Positions 1 to 6,723 are shown, counted from the first letter of the stretch. The stretch: DNA of 9,633 nt from Alphaproteobacteria bacterium (GCA_003696705.1 RFGD01000205.1:1-9633); one strand, 5' to 3'. Made by a program: numbers and translations. The notes: generated by a model from the letters alone, not told the origin.

Positions 1-2808
1 GAGCGTCTCCTCGGCCTCGTCGTCGTCCTCGACAAGGCTTGCCGCGAGCGGCTGGGAAAGCTTCGAGCCGTCGCGATAGAGCGCGTTGGCCTTCACCCCA
101 AGCGCGTGGCTGAGCTCGTAGGCCGCCAGACAGTCTTCGACCGTGGCATCATTCGGCATGTTGATGGTCTTCGAGATGGCGCCCGAGATGAAGCTCTGTG
201 CGGCGGCCATCATGCGGATGTGGCTTTCGACGGAAAGATACCGCTTGCCCTTGCGCCCGCAGGGGTTGGCGCAATCGAACACCGGCAGGTGTTCATCCTT
301 CAGATGCGGTGCGCCTTCCAGCGTCATGGTTCCACACACGAATTCGTTCGCGGCCTCGATGTCGGCGCGGGAATAGCCAAGGTGGCGCAGAAGATCGAAG
401 GTCGGATCAGCCAGCTTCTCGGCGGGAATGCCAAGCGTGTTGCGGCAGAAGTCCTCGCCCAGCGTCCACTGGTTGAAGACGAAGCGGATGTCGAAGGCGG
501 TGGCCAGGGCGGCCTCGACCTTCTCGATCTCGGCCGGTCCGAAGCCGTGCCCGATCAGCGATGCGTGATTGACGCCCGGCGCCCCCGAAAGCGTGCCGTG
601 TCCGACCGCATAGCGGATGATGTCCTCGATCTGGTCGGGGGTATAGCCAAGGCGCTCGAGCGCCGCCGGGACCGAGCGGTTGATGATCTTGAAATAACCG
701 CCGCCGGCCAGCTTCTTGAACTTCACCAGGGCGAAGTCGGGCTCGATGCCGGTGGTGTCGCAGTCCATGACAAGCCCGATCGTGCCCGTCGGCGCAATGA
801 CGCTGACCTGCGCGTTGCGATAGCCGTGCGCTTCCCCAAGGGCCAGCGCCTCGTCCCAGACATGGCGCGCCAGCGCGACCAGACCCGCGTCGGGGCAGTT
901 CCGGTCGTCGAGCGGCACGGGCTTCACGGCCAGCTCCTCGTAGCCATCGGTGGCCGACATGGCCGCACGCCGATGGTTGCGGATGACGCGCAGCATGTGC
1001 TCGCGGTTCCGGTCATAGCGGCGGAAGGCGCCCAGCCGTGCCGCCATCTCGGCCGAGGTGCGATAGGCGACGCCGGTCAGGATCGCCGTCAGCGCGCCGC
1101 AAAGCGCCCGCCCCTCGTCGCTGTCATAGCCAAGCCCCATGTTCATCAGGAGCCCGCCGATATTCGCATAGCCGAGGCCCAGCGTGCGGAAATCGTAGGA
1201 CAGCCGCGCGATTTCCTTCGAGGGAAACTGCGCCATGAGAACCGAGATCTCGAGCGTGAGGGTCCAGAGCCGCGTCGCATGCACATAGGCCGCCGCGTCG
1301 AACTCGCCGTCCTTCAGGAACTGAAGAAGGTTGAGCGAGGCGAGGTTGCACGCCGTATCGTCGAGGAACATGTATTCCGAGCACGGGTTCGATCCGCGGA
1401 TCGGCCCGTCGGCCGGACAGGTGTGCCAGGCGTTGATCGTGTCGTGAAACTGGATGCCGGGGTCCGCACAGGCCCAGGCGGCATGGCCGATCTGCTGCCA
1501 GAGATCCCGCGCCCGGACCCGCTTGGCGACCGAGCCGTCGGTGCGCCGCAGAAGCTCCCACTCGGCGTCCTCGCGGACCGCCTTCAGGAAGGCATCGGTC
1601 ACCCGCACCGAGTTGTTCGAATTCTGCCCCGACACGGTCGCGTAGGCTTCCGAGTCCCAGTCGGTGTCGTAGGTCGGGAACTCAATCGAATCAAACCCCT
1701 GCGCGGCATACTGAAGAACCCGCGCGATGTAGGTTTCGGGAATGTGCGCCTTCTTCGCGGCCCGGATGGCGGCGCGCAGTCCGGCGTTCGCCTTGGGGTC
1801 GGTGGCGTCCTCGGGGCGGCCGTCCCAGGCGCGGATCGCGGCGAAGATGGCATTCAGCTTCTCTTCATGGGCCTTCGAGCCGGCGACAAGCGAGGCGACC
1901 TTCTGCTCTTCGATCACCTTCCAGTTGATGAACTCCTCGATGTCCGGGTGATCCATGTCGCAGATCACCATCTTCGCCGCGCGCCGCGTGGTGCCGCCCG
2001 ACTTGATGGCCCCGGCCGCCCGGTCGCCGATCTTCAGAAAGCCCATGAGGCCCGAGGACTTGCCGCCGCCCGAGAGCGGCTCGCCCTCGCCCCTGAGCGA
2101 CGAGAAGTTCGTGCCGGTGCCCGATCCGTACTTGAAGAGCCGTGCCTCGCGGACCCAGAGATCCATGATGCCGCCTTCGTTCACCAGATCGTCCTGGACC
2201 GACTGGATGAAACAGGCGTGGGGCTGCGGATGCTCGTAGGCCGACTTCGACTTCACCAGCTTGCCGGTCTTGTAGTCGACATAGAAGTGCCCCTGGCTCG
2301 GCCCGTCGATGCCGTAGGCCCAGTGAAGACCCGTGTTGAACCACTGCGGGCTGTTCGGCGCCCCCATCTGCGCGGCCAGCATGTGGCGCATCTCGTCGTA
2401 ATAGGCCCGGGCGTCCTCTTCCGAGGCGAAATAGCCGCCCTTCCAGCCCCAGTAGGCCCAGGCGCCGGCCAGACGGTCGAAGACCTGCCGCGCGCTCGTC
2501 TCGCCGCCGTAGCGTGCCGCCTCGGGGAGCGAGGCAAGGGCCTCTTCGTCCGCGACCGAGCGCCAAAGGAACTCGGGCACCCCCTCTTCCGGCACGCGCT
2601 TGAGCCGCGCGGGCACACCGGCCTTGCGGAAATATTTCTGCGCGATGACGTCCGAGGCGACCTGGCTCCAGCCGGCAGGCACTTCCACTTCGTCAAGCTT
2701 GAACACGACGGTCCCGTCGGGGTTGCGAATCTCGGACGAGGTGGTCCGGAACTCGATCCCGGCATAGGCGTCCTGCCCGGCCTTTGTGAACACGCGGTCG
2801 ATCTTCAT
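1..2808 (-). CDS. nrdJ: Vitamin B12-dependent (class II) ribonucleoside-diphosphate reductase, C-terminus cut off by window edge
   Basis: This cytoplasmic enzyme reduces ribonucleotides to deoxyribonucleotides, using adenosylcobalamin to generate a thiyl radical, and so supplies DNA precursors without needing oxygen or an NrdB partner. The window holds 936 codons; the family usually runs to about 1,200 residues, so the C-terminal part with the shuttle cysteines is missing. Visible signatures are the active-site triad in NPCSE (N474, C476, E478), with C476 the expected thiyl-radical cysteine. C199 (PHACF) and C487 (DDTAC) sit where the reducible disulfide pair lies in class II enzymes. APTGTIG and a late CANPCGRKGKRYLS segment are also present. 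No ATP-cone is seen at the N-terminus. The start MKIDRVFTKAGQDAY resembles the family N-terminus, and AGGGG lies 9 nt upstream of the ATG. The gene stands alone downstream of a possible NrdR-regulated promoter. Identification is very secure; regulation is inferred. Confidence 0.97.
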   Translation of the reverse strand, partial: MKIDRVFTKAGQDAYAGIEFRTTSSEIRNPDGTVVFKLDEVEVPAGWSQVASDVIAQKYFRKAGVPARLKRVPEEGVPEFLWRSVADEEALASLPEAARYGGETSARQVFDRLAGAWAYWGWKGGYFASEEDARAYYDEMRHMLAAQMGAPNSPQWFNTGLHWAYGIDGPSQGHFYVDYKTGKLVKSKSAYEHPQPHACFIQSVQDDLVNEGGIMDLWVREARLFKYGSGTGTNFSSLRGEGEPLSGGGKSSGLMGFLKIGDRAAGAIKSGGTTRRAAKMVICDMDHPDIEEFINWKVIEEQKVASLVAGSKAHEEKLNAIFAAIRAWDGRPEDATDPKANAGLRAAIRAAKKAHIPETYIARVLQYAAQGFDSIEFPTYDTDWDSEAYATVSGQNSNNSVRVTDAFLKAVREDAEWELLRRTDGSVAKRVRARDLWQQIGHAAWACADPGIQFHDTINAWHTCPADGPIRGSNPCSEYMFLDDTACNLASLNLLQFLKDGEFDAAAYVHATRLWTLTLEISVLMAQFPSKEIARLSYDFRTLGLGYANIGGLLMNMGLGYDSDEGRALCGALTAILTGVAYRTSAEMAARLGAFRRYDRNREHMLRVIRNHRRAAMSATDGYEELAVKPVPLDDRNCPDAGLVALARHVWDEALALGEAHGYRNAQVSVIAPTGTIGLVMDCDTTGIEPDFALVKFKKLAGGGYFKIINRSVPAALERLGYTPDQIEDIIRYAVGHGTLSGAPGVNHASLIGHGFGPAEIEKVEAALATAFDIRFVFNQWTLGEDFCRNTLGIPAEKLADPTFDLLRHLGYSRADIEAANEFVCGTMTLEGAPHLKDEHLPVFDCANPCGRKGKRYLSVESHIRMMAAAQSFISGAISKTINMPNDATVEDCLAAYELSHALGVKANALYRDGSKLSQPLAASLVEDDDEAEETL

Positions 2809-2976
2809 CTGGTTCTGCCCCTGCAAATCTTCTCGGTCATGCGACGGCCGGATATTTCCGATTCCGCCCCCTCTCGTGCCGACCGGGCCAGGGGCAAGGG
2901 GATGCCGTTCGGCGCGCGCCCGTTGCCGCCGCCGCCGTTGCCAAGTCGGCTTTCGTTGTTCCCTTGCCGTCCCGCA

Positions 2977-2992
2977 CCACAATATCTGGTGG
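2977..2992 (-). promoter_or_regulatory. Candidate NrdR box 1 upstream of nrdJ
   Basis: The 16 bp CCACAATATCTGGTGG is an imperfect palindrome, matching its own reverse complement at 12 of 16 positions. It agrees well with the known NrdR operator pattern (acaCwAtATaTwgtgt). NrdR is the ATP/dATP-sensing zinc repressor of ribonucleotide reductase genes, and it normally binds two such boxes about three helical turns apart. The position, about 170 bp upstream of the nrdJ start, fits. The assignment is by motif and gene context only. Confidence 0.65.
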
Positions 2993-3007
2993 CTGGCCGG
3001 TCGACGC

Positions 3008-3023
3008 ATACAAATTGTCCCGA
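3008..3023 (-). promoter_or_regulatory. Candidate second, degenerate NrdR box
   Basis: The sequence ATACAAATTGTCCCGA has a half-site (ATACAAAT) resembling the first half of the NrdR operator, while its second half is poor. Its centre lies 31 bp from the centre of the stronger box, which is the spacing typical of paired NrdR boxes. It would overlap the -10 region of the promoter proposed here. The spacing is the main support; the sequence match alone would not be convincing. Confidence 0.35.
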
Positions 3024-3040
3024 GTCTGGCTTCGGGTCAA
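3012..3040 (-). promoter_or_regulatory. Weak candidate promoter for nrdJ
   Basis: On the minus strand a TTGACC (3035-3040) is followed after 17 bp by CAATTT (3012-3017). The -35 matches the consensus well (5 of 6) and the -10 poorly. The proposed -10 lies inside the degenerate NrdR-type box, with the stronger box just downstream, an arrangement that would allow repression by NrdR. A second TTGACC at 3062-3067 has no acceptable -10 at the right distance. Confidence 0.3.
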
Positions 3041-3226
3041 CGGAAATTTTCATCATCTGGGGGTCAAATTTGGATTGACGACTAGGTCTTGTGTCCGCGC
3101 ATGGCAGAGCGAGATTCGGCCCAGAGCTGAGCCGGCGCTGAAGCACTGCTGGCGAGATGCCTGAAAGATCGCGGGATTCGCTGGACGTCGGCGCGACTGG
3201 CGCGGGCGACGGGCCGCCGGGTGTGC

Positions 3227-3303
3227 TGGTCGGGGCGACTGGATTCGAACCAGCGACCTACGGTACCCAAAACCGTCGCGCTACCAGGCTGCGCCACGCC
3301 CCG
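3227..3303 (-). tRNA. tRNA-Pro, anticodon TGG
   Basis: The minus strand folds into a complete 77-nt cloverleaf. The acceptor arms are CGGGGCG and CGCCCCG, followed by the discriminator A and an encoded CCA. The anticodon stem ACGGT/ACCGT encloses the 7-base loop TTTGGGT, giving anticodon TGG, which reads proline CCN codons. The T-arm carries GGTTCGAATCC. The gene lies between the DUF192 gene and nrdJ on the same strand. A weak TAGTTA element sits 8 bp before its 5' end (3312-3317), preceded 17 bp upstream by TTTTCA, and may be its own promoter. No integrase or att-like duplication is seen near it. Confidence 0.97.
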
Positions 3304-3346
3304 ACGGCGCGTAACTAGCCCGCGCCCGGCGCCTTGAAAAGGGGAA

Positions 3347-3832
3347 TCATTCCGCCGCGTCCAACAGGCACGGCCAGGCGGCGGTCTCGGGCGCGAAGGC
3401 CGGGTGGCGCACCTGATCGCCCACCGAAATCCCGAAGCGCCGGACCGTCCCGGCCAGGACCTCGAGCGCCGCAAGGACACCGGTGCCCCCGTCGATGACC
3501 GTCAGGTCTCCGGGCACCGCGCCTTCGTGCACGGCCGTGACCCTGCCGGCGGGGTCAATAAAGACCATGTCGAGCGGCACCAGCGTATTCTTCATCCAGA
3601 AACGCGCGTGCTGCGGATGTTCGTAGATGAACAGCATCCCATGCGTCGGCGGCAACGACTTGCGGAACATGAGGCCCCGCGCCCGCTCGTCGGGGTCGTC
3701 GGCAAGCTCGACCTTGAAACGAGCCTGTCCCCAGGCACCGCGAATGTCGAGCCGGTCGGGCGCACAGTCGGCCGCGGCGGCGACCGTTGGCAGGCCAAGC
3801 GCCAGGACCAGCGTCGCGGCCACGCGCCTCAT
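3347..3832 (-). CDS. Secreted DUF192 family protein
   Basis: A 161-residue protein of the DUF192 family, whose biochemical role is not established. An N-terminal signal peptide is visible: two arginines after the Met, a hydrophobic stretch (residues 4-18) and an alanine-rich cleavage region before D22. There is no lipobox, so a soluble periplasmic or secreted protein of about 140 residues is expected. The DUF192 signature is clear: RARGLMFRKSL (50-60), GMLFIYEHP (65-73) and RFWMKNTLVPLDMVFID (77-93). The start at 3832 is chosen because it begins the signal peptide and because its ATG overlaps the TGA of the cold-shock gene (ATGA), implying coupled translation. An upstream extension of the open frame is merely the shadow of that gene. 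The family is secure; the function is unknown. Confidence 0.9.
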   Translation of the reverse strand: MRRVAATLVLALGLPTVAAAADCAPDRLDIRGAWGQARFKVELADDPDERARGLMFRKSLPPTHGMLFIYEHPQHARFWMKNTLVPLDMVFIDPAGRVTAVHEGAVPGDLTVIDGGTGVLAALEVLAGTVRRFGISVGDQVRHPAFAPETAAWPCLLDAAE

Positions 3833-4407
3833 TCCGGCGCCTTCTCCGGCGTGTCCTGCCCGCGCTCCTCGACGGCGGCCTCCCAGCCGGTGACGGCGAC
3901 GGCCATCTTTCCCCGGCGGCCTTCGACGATTCGCAGGCACACCGCCTCGCCCGGGGTCAGATCCGAGAACCCCGAACGGCGCAGGATCTCGATATGGATG
4001 AAGACGTCCTCGGCCGAGCCGAAGGCATTGGCAAAGCCGAATCCCTTGACCTTGTCGAACCACTTCACCCGAGCCGGCACCAAGGGCGTCTCAGCGATCT
4101 CCTCGGCCAGACCTTCAAGTTCCGTCAGGGTGCGGCTCTGCGCCTCCTGCGGCGGGGTGATGCGCAGGACGCGGGCGGCCTGCATCCCGCGCGGCGTATC
4201 CTGCACGACGATCTCGATCCCCGACCCGTCGGCAACCGAGCTTTGGCCGTAATTGCGCAAGACGTTGGCATGGAGAAGGATGTCGGGCCCGCCTTCGTCG
4301 GCGACCACGAATCCGAATCCCTTCGTGACGTCGAACCACTTCACGTGGCCGCGTACGACCTCGCCCCCTGCCTCTGCGATATCGTTTTGCTTCTTGTCCT
4401 GCGACAT
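3829..4407 (-). CDS. Protein with two cold-shock domains
   Basis: A 192-residue cytoplasmic nucleic-acid-binding protein with two cold-shock (OB-fold) domains. The first spans about residues 17-84, with RNP1 KGFGFV (29-34) and an RNP2-like ILLHA (43-47). The second spans about 110-173, with KGFGFA (121-126) and VFIHI (135-139). Both begin with the typical VKWFD. An acidic linker separates them, and the tail after the second domain is short and charged. Such double-domain proteins are common in alphaproteobacteria and probably bind single-stranded RNA, possibly as chaperones; the role here is inferred. The start is uncertain: 4407 (MSQDKKQND) is preferred, preceded by GGTGG but very close to the ATG. 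A start at 4473 would add 22 residues without family resemblance, and it also lacks a good ribosome-binding site. The gene overlaps the DUF192 gene downstream. Confidence 0.9.
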   Translation of the reverse strand: MSQDKKQNDIAEAGGEVVRGHVKWFDVTKGFGFVVADEGGPDILLHANVLRNYGQSSVADGSGIEIVVQDTPRGMQAARVLRITPPQEAQSRTLTELEGLAEEIAETPLVPARVKWFDKVKGFGFANAFGSAEDVFIHIEILRRSGFSDLTPGEAVCLRIVEGRRGKMAVAVTGWEAAVEERGQDTPEKAPE

Positions 4408-4468
4408 CCACCACGCGCCCGGGCAAACCCCGGCGATCCCGTCATATCTTACCTCATCCCCCGTGCCA

Positions 4469-4497
4469 TTCATCGACCAACGGGTTGGTTAATTCAA
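4469..4497 (-). promoter_or_regulatory. Weak candidate promoter for the cold-shock/DUF192 pair
   Basis: On the minus strand TTGAAT (4492-4497) is followed after 17 bp by GATGAA (4469-4474), which would start transcription about 55 nt before the preferred start codon. The spacer contains the palindrome CCAACGGGTTGG (4477-4488), a possible operator. The -10 is poor; an alternative -10 is TAAGAT at 4445-4450, with no matching -35. Confidence 0.25.
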
Positions 4498-4520
4498 GAG
4501 CCATCGCCCCCCCGCCCGCG

Positions 4521-4546
4521 AAAAAAATGTCAGGCAAATGACCTGA
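4521..4546 (-). terminator. Probable intrinsic terminator of pdxH
   Basis: Reading the minus strand, TCAGGT pairs with GCCTGA (six pairs, the last a T-G wobble) around a 5-base loop. CA and a run of seven T follow. It lies about 50 nt past the pdxH stop and before the cold-shock gene. The stem is short and only moderately GC-rich for this genome, so termination may be partial. The T-run is the strongest part of the evidence. Confidence 0.5.
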
Positions 4547-4548
4547 AG

Positions 4549-4561
4549 TGACGCTACGTCA
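4549..4561. repeat. Inverted repeat TGACG-CTA-CGTCA
   Basis: A perfect 5-bp inverted repeat with a 3-bp spacer lies between pdxH and the cold-shock gene, just on the pdxH side of the terminator hairpin. Its form suits a dimeric regulator's binding site, but it may only add to the terminator structure. No regulator is encoded nearby. Confidence 0.35.
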
Positions 4562-4596
4562 TATGAACGCGCGAAACCCCGGGCGGCCGCCCACAA

Positions 4597-5202
4597 TCAG
4601 GGATAGAGGCGCGTGACGGTCCACGGGGCGTCGAGCGCTTCCCGGCTCCACCGGAACCGATCGTGCAGGCGAAAGGCGCCGTCAGCCCAGAATTCGATTT
4701 CGAGAGGCCGGATCCGGTAACCTCCCCAGAACGGCGGGCGCGGCGGGTTCGGGCCCTTCTCGGCCGCGATGCGTGCCACCTGCGCCATCAGCGCGGCCCG
4801 CGACGACAACGGCTGCGACTGGCGAGATGCCCAGGCGCCCAGGCGGCTTTTCAGCGAACGACTCGCGAAATAGGCGTCGGCCTTCGGCCCGTCCTCGCGC
4901 TCGACAAGACCGCGGACGCGCACCTGTCGGCGCAGGGACTTCCAGTGCATCACGAAGGCGGCCTTTCCTGTCGCCTCGATCTGCGCCGCCTTGCGGCTGC
5001 CGTAGTTCGTGTAGAAGACGAAGCCCGCGTCCTCGATCTCCTTCAGAAGCACCATGCGCACGTCGGGCATGCCGTCGGGGTCGACGGTGGCAAGGGCGAT
5101 GGCGTTCGGATCGTTGATTTCGGTCGCTTCGGCCTCGGCCAGCCAGCGGCGCGCGATCGCGAAGGGGTCATCCCCGGCGAAGATCCCGGTCCGGTCGCTC
5201 AT
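4597..5202 (-). CDS. pdxH: Pyridoxamine 5'-phosphate oxidase
   Basis: This FMN-dependent cytoplasmic enzyme oxidises pyridoxine or pyridoxamine 5'-phosphate to pyridoxal 5'-phosphate (PLP), the last step of B6 synthesis and part of salvage. At 201 residues it is slightly shorter than E. coli PdxH (about 218), mainly at the N-terminus. Conserved blocks are visible in order: RMVLLKE (49-55), FYTNYGSRKA (63-72) and HWKSLRRQVRVRG (86-98), which form the FMN site. Later come the Q128-S129 region, FWGGYR (158-163), the RLHDRF substrate motif (178-183) and the family's C-terminal RLYP. The start has a strong AGGAG seven bases upstream. The gene is divergent from fabI and is followed by a probable terminator, so it is likely transcribed alone. 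Confidence 0.97.
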   Translation of the reverse strand: MSDRTGIFAGDDPFAIARRWLAEAEATEINDPNAIALATVDPDGMPDVRMVLLKEIEDAGFVFYTNYGSRKAAQIEATGKAAFVMHWKSLRRQVRVRGLVEREDGPKADAYFASRSLKSRLGAWASRQSQPLSSRAALMAQVARIAAEKGPNPPRPPFWGGYRIRPLEIEFWADGAFRLHDRFRWSREALDAPWTVTRLYP

Positions 5203-5244
5203 TGCCTGTCTCCTGTTCGTGGGCGCATGCAGGGGCGGCGGCGC

Positions 5245-5273
5245 TTGATGCAGCGGCCTTATTGCCCTAAACG
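5245..5273 (+). promoter_or_regulatory. Candidate fabI promoter in the pdxH-fabI divergent gap
   Basis: TTGATG (5245-5250) and TAAACG (5268-5273) are separated by 17 bp, which would give a leader of about 34 nt. The -35 is fair and the -10 weak. The bases around 5261-5285 are the most AT-rich part of this 111 bp divergent region, which must also hold the pdxH promoter on the other strand. No clear operator was recognised. Confidence 0.35.
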
Positions 5274-5313
5274 AAGCCTATTTTGCGAGACATAGGTGCG
5301 CGAGGGACATGAC

Positions 5314-6138
5314 ATGTCAACAGGACTGATGCAGGGAAAGCGCGGCCTCATCATGGGCGTTGCGAACGACAAGTCCATTGCCTGGGGCATTGCCAAGGCA
5401 TGTGCGGACGCCGGGGCCGAGCTTGCATTCTCGTACCAGGGAGAGGCCCTGCGCAAGCGTGTCCTGCCGCTGGCCGAAACCCTTGGCGTGCCGCTTGTCC
5501 ACGAATGCGACGTCTCGGACGACGCGTCGATCGACGCGCTGTTCGACTGGCTGAAGGGGCACTGGGACCGGCTTGACTTCGTCGTCCATGCCATCGGCTT
5601 TTCCGACAAGAACGAACTGCGCGGCCGCTATGTGGACACGAGCCGCGGCAACTTCCGCATGTCCATGGATATCTCGGTCTATTCCTTCACGGCCGTCGTC
5701 CAGCGCGCCGAGAAGATGATGACCGACGGCGGCGCCTGCCTGACGCTGACCTATTACGGGGCCGAACGAGTGATGCCGCATTACAACGTCATGGGCGTCG
5801 CGAAAGCCGCGCTTGAAGCATCGGTGCGCTACATGGCCGAGGATCTCGGCAAGAACGACATCCGGGTCAATGCCATCTCGGCCGGACCGATCAAGACGCT
5901 GGCGGCTTCCGGTATCGGAGATTTTCGCTATATCATGAAGTGGAACGAGCTGAACTCGCCGCTTCGCCGCAATGTCACGCAAGAGGACGTGGGCAAGTCC
6001 GCGCTCTATCTTCTGTCCGATCTCTCGAGCGGCGTCACCGGAGAGGTTCTGCACGTCGACGCCGGCTATCACGTCGTCGGGATGAAGGCGGTGGACGCGC
6101 CCGACATCGACGCGGTGACCGGCCGCAACAACAAGTGA
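5314..6138 (+). CDS. fabI: Enoyl-[acyl-carrier-protein] reductase (NADH type), FabI
   Basis: This cytoplasmic short-chain dehydrogenase-fold enzyme reduces the trans-2 double bond of enoyl-ACP, the final step of each fatty-acid elongation cycle. The protein is 274 residues, close to E. coli FabI (262). Features seen are the FabI-type nucleotide motif GVANDKSIAWGIA (15-27), CDVSD (65-69, adenine pocket), and HAIGF (92-96). The catalytic Y147 and Y157-x6-K164 lie in YYGAERVMPHYNVMGVAK, followed by RVNAISAGPIKTLAASG (184-200). The start at 5314 is chosen because GAGGG lies seven bases upstream and MSTGLMQGKRGLIMG fits the family; a GTG at 5296 would be in frame but has no ribosome-binding site. 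It is divergent from pdxH. gpt follows after 75 bp containing a large stem-loop. Confidence 0.97.
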   Translation: MSTGLMQGKRGLIMGVANDKSIAWGIAKACADAGAELAFSYQGEALRKRVLPLAETLGVPLVHECDVSDDASIDALFDWLKGHWDRLDFVVHAIGFSDKNELRGRYVDTSRGNFRMSMDISVYSFTAVVQRAEKMMTDGGACLTLTYYGAERVMPHYNVMGVAKAALEASVRYMAEDLGKNDIRVNAISAGPIKTLAASGIGDFRYIMKWNELNSPLRRNVTQEDVGKSALYLLSDLSSGVTGEVLHVDAGYHVVGMKAVDAPDIDAVTGRNNK

Positions 6139-6145
6139 TGCCCCC

Positions 6146-6192
6146 TGCCCGCACCGGCAGCGCCGGGACCCGGCCGAACGCCGGGGCGGGCA
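6146..6192 (+). repeat. Large GC-rich stem-loop between fabI and gpt
   Basis: The arms 6146-6158 and 6180-6192 pair over 13 positions with a single A-G mismatch. The enclosed bases hold a second small hairpin (GCCGG 6162-6166 with CCGGC 6170-6174). There is no T-run after it, so it is not a classical intrinsic terminator. It ends four bases before the gpt ribosome-binding site AGGAAGGA (6197-6204). It could protect the fabI message end, attenuate transcription into gpt, or affect gpt translation; the sequence does not decide between these. Confidence 0.6.
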
Positions 6193-6213
6193 TCCCAGGA
6201 AGGAACGCAACGG

Positions 6214-6723
6214 ATGGCCGCAGAACGACTGCCGCATGAAAAGGGATTCCACGTCAGCTGGGACCAGCTGCACCGGGACGCGCGGGCCCTTGCCTGGCGC
6301 CTTGACAAGCAGGGCCCCGAACCCGACGGCGGCTGGCGCGCCGTCGTCGCCATCACCCGCGGCGGCATGGCCCCCGCGATGATCGTGAGCCGCGAACTGG
6401 GCATTCGCAACGTCGACACGATCTCGGTCAAGTCCTACGACCACCAGTCCCAGCGCGAGGCGCAGGTCCTGCAGGCCCCCGACCCCAAGCTCATGGGCGA
6501 CGGCGAGGGCATCCTGATCGTCGATGACCTTGTGGACACGGGCAAGACGCTCGAACTTGTCCGCAAGCTCTATCCCAAGGCGCATTTCGCGACGATCTAT
6601 GCCAAGCCCCAGGGGCGGCCCATGGTCGACACTTTCGTCACCGAGGTCAGCCAGGACACATGGATCTTCTTCCCCTGGGACATGGCGTTGCAATATGTCG
6701 AGCCCTATCGGGGCAAGGACTGA
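6214..6723 (+). CDS. gpt: Xanthine-guanine phosphoribosyltransferase
   Basis: This purine-salvage enzyme of the type I phosphoribosyltransferase fold transfers ribose-5-phosphate from PRPP to guanine, xanthine and, more weakly, hypoxanthine, giving GMP, XMP or IMP. The 169 residues can be followed against E. coli Gpt (152) along almost the whole length. Conserved blocks are VAITRGGMAP (45-54), ELGIRNVDT (61-69), SYDHQSQRE (74-82) and the PRPP-binding ILIVDDLVDTGKT (100-112). YPKAHFATIYAKPQGRP (120-136) and the purine-contacting QDTWIFFPWDM (147-157) follow. The extra length is in the N-terminus and in the loop before the PRPP motif. AGGAAGGA lies nine bases before the ATG. It probably shares a transcript with fabI and the aminotransferase that follows after 39 bp. 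Confidence 0.95.
   Translation: MAAERLPHEKGFHVSWDQLHRDARALAWRLDKQGPEPDGGWRAVVAITRGGMAPAMIVSRELGIRNVDTISVKSYDHQSQREAQVLQAPDPKLMGDGEGILIVDDLVDTGKTLELVRKLYPKAHFATIYAKPQGRPMVDTFVTEVSQDTWIFFPWDMALQYVEPYRGKD

Larger units (their letters stand above)
2809..3226 (-). other. Gene-free stretch: nrdJ upstream region and tRNA downstream flank
   Basis: These 418 bases hold no convincing protein gene; the open frames here lack family resemblance and a ribosome-binding site. The part near nrdJ is a long leader of about 170-200 nt if transcription starts near the NrdR-type boxes. It contains a short direct repeat (CCGTTGCC twice around GCC triplets, 2920-2942). I looked for the conserved B12-box of cobalamin riboswitches on the nrdJ strand and did not find it. 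The part next to the tRNA shows no clear terminator with a T-run. Confidence 0.6.

Noticed and set aside
2809..2976. Cobalamin riboswitch in the nrdJ leader
   Set aside because: The leader is long enough to raise the question, and nrdJ enzymes use B12, but I could not find the conserved B12-box on the nrdJ strand. A covariance-model search would settle it.
106..3078. 990-codon open frame on the plus strand opposite nrdJ
   Set aside because: Its codons lie exactly back-to-back with the nrdJ codons, so a stop would require TTA, CTA or TCA in nrdJ; these are nearly unused in this GC-rich genome. The translation shows no recognisable domain and is rich in R, G, D and V, as expected of an antisense shadow.
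2786..3164. Short open frames on both strands in the nrdJ-tRNA gap (up to 113 codons)
   Set aside because: Low-complexity translations rich in arginine, glycine and proline, no ribosome-binding sites, no family resemblance, and they cross the candidate promoter and operator sites.
3227..3303. tRNA-Pro as an integration site for a mobile element
   Set aside because: There is no integrase gene, no duplicated tRNA end and no change in base or codon character on either side within the window.
4408..4473. 22-residue N-terminal extension of the cold-shock protein
   Set aside because: The upstream ATG at 4473 is in frame, but it has no ribosome-binding site, the added residues do not look like the family, and the frame there overlaps candidate promoter and operator sequence. 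Not fully excluded.
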